Assembly (NCBI GenBank): GCA_910580045.1 | Contig: CAJTXF010000004.1 | Location: forward strand, 17,505-81,504 | DNA: 64,000 bases | Direction of reading: 5' to 3' | Source: an uncultured Eubacteriales bacterium | GTDB taxonomy: Bacteria; Bacillota; Clostridia; Oscillospirales; Acutalibacteraceae | Part shown: in pieces, positions 59,440 through 64,000 of the stretch | Layout of the letters: every line of letters starts with the position of its first letter | Numbering within the stretch: position 1 is the stretch's first letter | The notes under the pieces: model-generated | The model's database searches: none | What the model was told of the DNA's origin: nothing | The model's input: only the letters and a program-made list of their open reading frames with translations | Made by a program: the position numbers and the translations under genes

Positions 59440-62007
59440 TTATTGGTACCTCAGCCGGTTCATGGCCCGGAATATTTTCCCAATGTCCACGGGCTTTGCC
59501 AAATGCTCATTCATTCCCGCGGCCTTTGCCATTGCCACGTCCTCCTCAAAGGCATTGGCTGACAGGGCGATAATCGGCACCACTGCCGCGTCCGGCCGGT
59601 CCAGGCCCCGAATCACCCGGGCCGCCTCATAGCCGCTCATGACCGGCATCATCAAGTCCATCAGGATGCAGTCAAAGGCGCCGGGCGCGGAGGCCGCGAA
59701 GGCGTCCACAGCGGCTTTCCCGTCCGCAGTGCTCACCACATCCGCGCCTGCCTCTTTGAGCATGAATTCCACAATTTCACAGTTGATTTCATTGTCCTCC
59801 ACCAAAAGCACCCGCATTCCGGCAATGCTGTCCTGGGCGTTCCGCTCCTGGTCCTCAGAGGGGGCATGCCAGGCCTCGTCCACCCGCATGGGCAGAATCA
59901 GCTGGAACACGCTTCCCTTATCAACCTGGCTGCGCAGCTCAATGCTCCCCTTCATCTGGTCTGCCAGCTTCTTTACAATGGACATCCCCAGGCCAACCCC
60001 ATTGTAATTGGTCCTTGCGCCCCGGTGCTCTTGGGCAAAGGGCTCAAAAATATGCTTTTGGAAGTCCTCGCCAATGCCGATTCCAGTATCTTCCACCACG
60101 AATTGATACCGCGCTGTCCTGCCCTCGCACCCAATTTCCTTTACCCGCACAAACACCGAGCCATGGGGCCGGTTGTATTTCAGGGCATTGTCAATGATAT
60201 TCATGAGTATCTGCTTTAGGTGCCGGGGGTTTCCAATCAGCCTGGTGTGGCACAGGCTGGGCTCCTCCAGCACCAGGCGGATTCCCTCCTCCTCTGCCTG
60301 GGCGGACAAAACCGTGACGCAGGCTTCCAAGGCTTCAAGAAGGTCAAAGGGCTCCTCCACCGCCGCGGGCCTGCCGCTCTCCAGCTTGCTGACCTGGAGA
60401 ACGTCATTCACCAGGGACAGCAGATGCTCTGCCGACACACGGATTTTCTGCCGGCAGTCTGCCTGCCGCTCCGCGTCATCCTGGGTCCTCTCCAGAATCG
60501 CCAGCATTCCCAGAATCCCGTTGATGGGCGTGCGCAAATCATGGGACATATCGGAAAGGAACTCGCTTTTGGCCGAATTTGCCCGCCTGACCTTTTCCAG
60601 CAGCTCCATAATGGCCTGCTCCTGTTTCTTTCTGGTCACCATGGTCTCTGTGATGTCCTGATGGTACCCGTTCAGGCAGGCCCCGGGCTTTTTGAAACTT
60701 TTGTCCGGCACGCCGCCGCAGCGGACATAGATTTTCCCCAGCTCAGGATGGTTCCAGGGATAGATTACCTCTGAGCGGCCGGTCTCCAGAATCTCCCGCA
60801 CTGCTTCCTGCACCATTTCCACATAGTCCGGCTCAATGTTCTCAAACCAGTGCCGGTAGCACTCCTCTGGCCCAATCTCCTCAGATGCGCCCAGGAGAAT
60901 CCGCATGGTCCTATCCGGATACATTCTGGGCTGGCAGCCCTCCTCCAGCTCAATGGTCCAAATGCCGGTCCTGGCCCCCTCCAGAATATCCTCCAGGCTC
61001 CGCCTGGCCTCCAGCTTATATTTTTCCTCCTGCTCTACCACCACGTTCACGTCCCGCAGGGCGAAAATCGCGCAGTTCTCCTCTGCTGTCCTCTCCGTGG
61101 CAGAGAAGTGGATTTCCAGATGCTTCAGCCCGCAGGCGCTGCCCTTCACCTGATAGCGCACATAGAACTTTTTCTTTGCCCGCAGCTGGGCAAGCACATA
61201 GTCCTTTTTGGTCATGGCCCGAAGCCGCTCCTGGTCCCGGGGGACCACATACCGGGAGATATACCGCTCCATCGTGGTCTGATACCCGTCCTGAAAGCTG
61301 ACCGCCCAGTCCATGCTCATCTTCTGGCTGTCCCGGTATATCTCACACTCCCCTGTGTCAAAGTTCACCTGATAGATGCCCAGATAGTCCACGCTCAGCG
61401 CGTGAAGGACATCAAAGCTGCGCTTTTGAAGCTCGCGGACCAGGTTGCGCCGCTTGAGGGAAGAGACAATAAAGTACGCGGCGGTCTGCAGCATGTTCGA
61501 GGCGTATTCCAGGGACTTTACCGGCGGGTTATCCACGCCGTAAAAGCCAATCAGCGTTTTGCCGTCATACAGGGGAACCACCACAAGGGAGTGGATGCTC
61601 TGCCGCTTTAAGTTTTCATACTGTAAGGGCTCTGTCTCCCGAATCTGCTCCAAATCCTCAATGACAATATGCTTGCCCACGCTGAAATCCCGGTACCAGC
61701 CCGCGCATACCTCTGCCGGCACATTCTGCAGGTTCTCCTTTTCCGGGACCACACCCTCAGCCACCCACTCATAGGTATTGTCATCGCCGCCGGACTCGTT
61801 CTGCTCAAATATATAGGTCCGCTCTCCGTTCAGCGCTTTGCCCAGGTGCTCCAGCAGCACTGCCAAGGACTCATCCGGCGTGCCTTCCAGCAGGGCGGAG
61901 CGGAGCCCCTCATTGATAACAGCCTCCAAATTCTGGACGCTCCGCATATCGCTGTTCTGTTCAACGCCCCCGCCAACCCTCTCAACGCGCTCCCGTGCAT
62001 AATCCAT
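59440..62007 (-). CDS. Hybrid sensor histidine kinase with C-terminal receiver
   Basis: 855 aa from ATG 62007 (GGAGG eight bases upstream). Order: short N-terminal coil, GAF domain (about 30-185, HIVIEDLEQI and VVPLYDGKTLIGFYG), two PAS-like domains (about 195-330 and 335-450), coiled coil, HisKA (AKSEFLSDMSHDLRTPINGI), HATPase_c (NIIDNALKYNRPHG, GVGLGMSIVKKL) and a REC domain (VLLVEDNEINCEIV, Asp in CILMDLMMP). No membrane helices, so it senses a cytoplasmic signal. Possibly a phosphorelay start or c-di-GMP/sporulation-type control; no partner gene is nearby. Confidence 0.9.
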   Translation of the reverse strand: MDYARERVERVGGGVEQNSDMRSVQNLEAVINEGLRSALLEGTPDESLAVLLEHLGKALNGERTYIFEQNESGGDDNTYEWVAEGVVPEKENLQNVPAEVCAGWYRDFSVGKHIVIEDLEQIRETEPLQYENLKRQSIHSLVVVPLYDGKTLIGFYGVDNPPVKSLEYASNMLQTAAYFIVSSLKRRNLVRELQKRSFDVLHALSVDYLGIYQVNFDTGECEIYRDSQKMSMDWAVSFQDGYQTTMERYISRYVVPRDQERLRAMTKKDYVLAQLRAKKKFYVRYQVKGSACGLKHLEIHFSATERTAEENCAIFALRDVNVVVEQEEKYKLEARRSLEDILEGARTGIWTIELEEGCQPRMYPDRTMRILLGASEEIGPEECYRHWFENIEPDYVEMVQEAVREILETGRSEVIYPWNHPELGKIYVRCGGVPDKSFKKPGACLNGYHQDITETMVTRKKQEQAIMELLEKVRRANSAKSEFLSDMSHDLRTPINGILGMLAILERTQDDAERQADCRQKIRVSAEHLLSLVNDVLQVSKLESGRPAAVEEPFDLLEALEACVTVLSAQAEEEGIRLVLEEPSLCHTRLIGNPRHLKQILMNIIDNALKYNRPHGSVFVRVKEIGCEGRTARYQFVVEDTGIGIGEDFQKHIFEPFAQEHRGARTNYNGVGLGMSIVKKLADQMKGSIELRSQVDKGSVFQLILPMRVDEAWHAPSEDQERNAQDSIAGMRVLLVEDNEINCEIVEFMLKEAGADVVSTADGKAAVDAFAASAPGAFDCILMDLMMPVMSGYEAARVIRGLDRPDAAVVPIIALSANAFEEDVAMAKAAGMNEHLAKPVDIGKIFRAMNRLRYQ

Positions 62008-62192
62008 AAGCCTGCCCTCCAAATAGACCGCTTCCCGGCCGTTATCACTGCACCCTTGCTGTGAACACCCCCCAGGGGCCTCTCCCCAAAACCGGCCTCC
62101 TTTGAAAACCGGTACAGCTTTGCTTCATCTCATGCTATATAAATACCATATAAACCGCTTTACCACCAAAGGCAAAGCCTTTCTCTTTTGAC

Positions 62193-62222
62193 ATAATACC
62201 ACACACACCCTAATCACGTCAA
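62193..62222 (-). promoter_or_regulatory. Promoter of the hybrid kinase gene
   Basis: TTGACG (62222-62217) and TATTAT (62198-62193) are 18 bases apart on the minus strand. The leader to the start is about 180 bases (62008-62186), with no ORF I can support. Confidence 0.65.
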
Positions 62223-62297
62223 TATAAGAGTTGGAAGGAAATGGCAAAAATAAGTTTCAATCGCGTTTTTGCAGCTGTTAGAGAGCCGGGCCGCCCG

Positions 62298-62338
62298 GCA
62301 AAAAAGAGCCGAAGCCTTTGGGATTGGGCTTCAGCTCC
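62298..62338 (-). terminator. Terminator of the aminopeptidase gene
   Basis: On the minus strand GAGCTGAAGCC and GGCTTCGGCTC pair with one mismatch and are followed by six T; a further CCGGGC/GCCCGG hairpin follows. Confidence 0.85.
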
Positions 62339-62355
62339 CTGTTTGCATTTACTTT

Positions 62356-63570
62356 TTAGAATGACAGGGCGAAATCCCCGTCCCGGAAAATCTCCACCTC
62401 TTTGCCTTCCTCTGTGGTGCCGGTGATGCACATATCCGCTGTGCCTATCATAAAATCCACATGGATGGCCGAATCATTGAACAGCCCTTCCTGGCCCTGG
62501 GGGGCTGTGCCCAAGCCCCGGCCCAAGGCCAGATGGCAGCTGGCGTTTTCGTCAATCAGGGTGGTATAGTACACCAGCCCGCTCATGCTGATGGGCGAAT
62601 GGTACTCCACCAGCGCGGCCTCTCCCAGATACCCGGCGTTCTCGTCTGTGGCAACCAGGGCCTCCAGCATCTCTTTCCCCTCACCGGCCAGCACCTCCAC
62701 CACTTTGCCCTTCTCAAACCGGAAGCCGAAATTCTCAATCTTCTTTCCGCCCAGCACCAGCGGGCGGGAGGCATATACCACGCCGCTGGTCTCAAACTTG
62801 CTGGGGGTGGTGCAAATCTCCTCTGTGGGGATATTGGCGGTAAAGGGGACATAGTTGGCCGGGAGCTCCCGCTCCTCATGGCCAAACTTGGAGAAGGGCG
62901 TAAGGCCTACCACCAAATCTGTGCCGTTGCCGGCAGTATAGTGCAGCTTGGTCAGGTGCAGGCTGTCTATGGCCCTGCCCAGCCGGGCGTTTTTCTCCCC
63001 TTTTTTCTGCCAGGTCTTCACCACGTCGTTGTCCTCGTCAATATAGCAGAGCTCCAGCAGAATACGCCACAGCTCCTCCTCAGCCTGGGCCCCGGTCTTG
63101 TCCAGAATGTACTCCGCCCACTCCACGGTGGGAATCATGGCAATGAGCCACTGGCAGTGCTTCTCCCTGCTGGCTTTGCGCATAATGTTCCGCACTGTGT
63201 CCACATGGGCAAAGATGGCGTTGGAGTTCCTCTCGCTTACATCCTCCATCAGCTTGGGGTTCACGCCCTCCAGGCGGACATAGCAGGCCCCGTCCTCCAG
63301 ATAGCCCTGGTGCATGGCGTACTCCCAGTCCTCCACCCGGCGCACGTCCGCGTCGCCCCGGTGCTGGGCCGCAACCTTCATGTTGGGCAAATCCAGATAG
63401 TGGACGACCACATTGCCCGCGCCCAGTTTATAGCACTCCTCCGCAAAGATGCTGGTAAACTGCCAGCCCTCCACAGCTGCCTCCACCAGCACGGTCTGGC
63501 CCTTCTGCACGTTCAGCCCCACCCGGGCCAGTGTGTAAGCGTATTTGCGTTTCATCTTTTCCAAGTCCAT
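62356..63570 (-). CDS. Aminopeptidase, M29 (thermophilic) family
   Basis: 404 aa from ATG 63570 (GGGAGG eight bases upstream). M29 metallo-aminopeptidase: N-terminal KYAYTLARVGLNVQKGQTVLVEA, central KLHYTAGNGTDLVVGLTPFS, catalytic segments with metal ligands (ANIPTEEICTTP, LGEAALVEYHSP, ENASCHLALGRGL, NDSAIHVDFMIG). Trims N-terminal residues from peptides inside the cell. The upstream side carries copies of the TATAAT-bearing palindromic repeat that may drive it. Confidence 0.93.
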   Translation of the reverse strand: MDLEKMKRKYAYTLARVGLNVQKGQTVLVEAAVEGWQFTSIFAEECYKLGAGNVVVHYLDLPNMKVAAQHRGDADVRRVEDWEYAMHQGYLEDGACYVRLEGVNPKLMEDVSERNSNAIFAHVDTVRNIMRKASREKHCQWLIAMIPTVEWAEYILDKTGAQAEEELWRILLELCYIDEDNDVVKTWQKKGEKNARLGRAIDSLHLTKLHYTAGNGTDLVVGLTPFSKFGHEERELPANYVPFTANIPTEEICTTPSKFETSGVVYASRPLVLGGKKIENFGFRFEKGKVVEVLAGEGKEMLEALVATDENAGYLGEAALVEYHSPISMSGLVYYTTLIDENASCHLALGRGLGTAPQGQEGLFNDSAIHVDFMIGTADMCITGTTEEGKEVEIFRDGDFALSF

Positions 63571-63668
63571 TTTGTCCGCCTCCCAAGGATTTTTAGAAGC
63601 ATTTATAGCATAAATCTGCTTGGAGAAGGCCGGTGCTGTGCCTTGGCATCGCCAAGTCATGTGTAGCA

Positions 63669-63803
63669 AGGCTTCTCCGGATGTCCGCTTGCGGACATTA
63701 TAGCATAGCTCCAATCCGCTTTGCGTCTTGGGAAATTGCATTCGCAATTTCTGGAACCGCTTTGCAGTTCCAGCTCTACTGAAATATCCTCTGGATATTA
63801 TAG
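63669..63803 (-). repeat. Palindromic repeat unit upstream of the aminopeptidase
   Basis: 63696-63803 repeats the unit seen at 22233-22440 (ATTATAGCATAGCTCCAA, CTTTGCGTCTTG, an AAATTGC/GCAATTT hairpin, GGAAC/GTTCC hairpin, ATATCC/GGATAT ending TATAGCA). 63673-63707 adds TTCTCCGGATGTCC and GGACATTATAGCATA, an extra hairpin that recurs inverted at 63944-63978. On the minus strand TGCTATAAT boundaries face the aminopeptidase gene. Confidence 0.8.
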
Positions 63804-63943
63804 CACAAACCCTGCCAAATGTCCACCGCGGCGGCGGATTCGCCCCTTCTTTTCCAGGGCCTGACCCTATGGCGGCTTTTTTTACACGGCGGGCAGAAGG
63901 GTTGGCCAGCTGATTGAAAAATTCCTGTACAGCAATAACATTT

Positions 63944-63985
63944 TATGCTATAATGTCCACTTATGGACATCCGGAGAAGACCGGT
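63944..63985 (+). repeat. Inverted partial copy of the palindromic repeat at the window end
   Basis: TATGCTATAATGTCC, six bases, then GGACATCCGGAGAA is the exact reverse complement of the block at 63673-63707 apart from the six-base loop. It faces right, suggesting a gene beyond the window end on the plus strand. The 140 bases between (63804-63943) show nothing else. Confidence 0.65.
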
Positions 63986-64000
63986 GCTTTTGCGAAGCAA

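Noticed and set aside
63571..63747. N-terminal extension of the aminopeptidase
   Set aside because: The extension runs into the repeat and has no family similarity; ATG 63570 has a good ribosome-binding site.

Overview
The window comes from a GC-rich, spore-forming Gram-positive anaerobe, most probably a gut Oscillospiraceae/Ruminococcaceae-type Clostridium relative. This is inferred from a yabP-yabQ-divIC-yabR sporulation/division cluster with a sigma-E-like promoter, SLH-anchored surface protein, a secreted serpin lipoprotein, a class I fumarate hydratase subunit, a short ProRS with a Zn tail, CdaR/PucR regulation and NhaC/Trk ion transport. No rRNA, tRNA, CRISPR array, phage or IS transposase was recognised. 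Most genes lie on the minus strand.

Layout. 1-3.3 kb: end of an unidentified gene, then a surface protein with eight InlB-type B-repeats and three SLH domains. 3.3-10.5 kb (minus): a response regulator, a four-copy direct-repeat operator, an ABC ATPase, FIVE consecutive paralogous ABC-2 permeases and a one-TM histidine kinase, forming a signal-controlled BceAB/LanFEG-like export or immunity cassette. 10.5-15.2 kb (minus): shikimate/tyrosine genes aroE-aroK, then a promoter, a 45-codon aromatic-rich leader peptide, an attenuator hairpin and aroF-tyrA-aroB; the response regulator follows aroB by 12 bp. 15.2-19.9 kb (plus): acpP, proS with a stop-coupled PAS protein, and a Gfo/Idh/MocA dehydrogenase with a sugar isomerase. 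19.9-26 kb (minus): GNAT, rRNA methyltransferase, hpf, a duplicated palindromic repeat, a fumarase alpha subunit without its beta partner, and the yab/divIC/rqcP cluster. 26-31 kb: MATE exporter and a heterodimeric ABC exporter. 31-41 kb: serpin, zinc-ribbon membrane protein, frameshifted HD hydrolase, flavoprotein, larC, nhaC with a long hairpin-rich leader, truncated feoB, feoA, DtxR-type repressor and an APH-fold kinase preceded by a 19-codon leader ORF. 41-50 kb: mscL (frameshifted, Zn-ribbon tail), trkA, trkH, ftsX, ftsE (long acidic tail), a PucR/CdaR regulator and a UgpC/MsmX ATPase. 50-64 kb: a membrane-anchored Ser/Glu-rich protein, Sfp-type PPTase, MATE, YfhO, HelD-like RNAP-recycling motor, a Fic protein with a built-in VbhA-type inhibitory motif, a hybrid sensor kinase, an M29 aminopeptidase and more copies of the palindromic repeat.

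The most promising unusual items are the five-permease cassette with its operator array and conserved extracytoplasmic motif, the aromatic leader-peptide attenuator, the short leader ORF before the APH-fold kinase, the TATAAT-carrying palindromic repeats upstream of hpf and the aminopeptidase, the long structured nhaC leader adjoining a decayed feoB, and the Fic protein with fused inhibitor. Two genes (HD hydrolase, mscL) each carry a single-base frame break that would need to be confirmed in reads.
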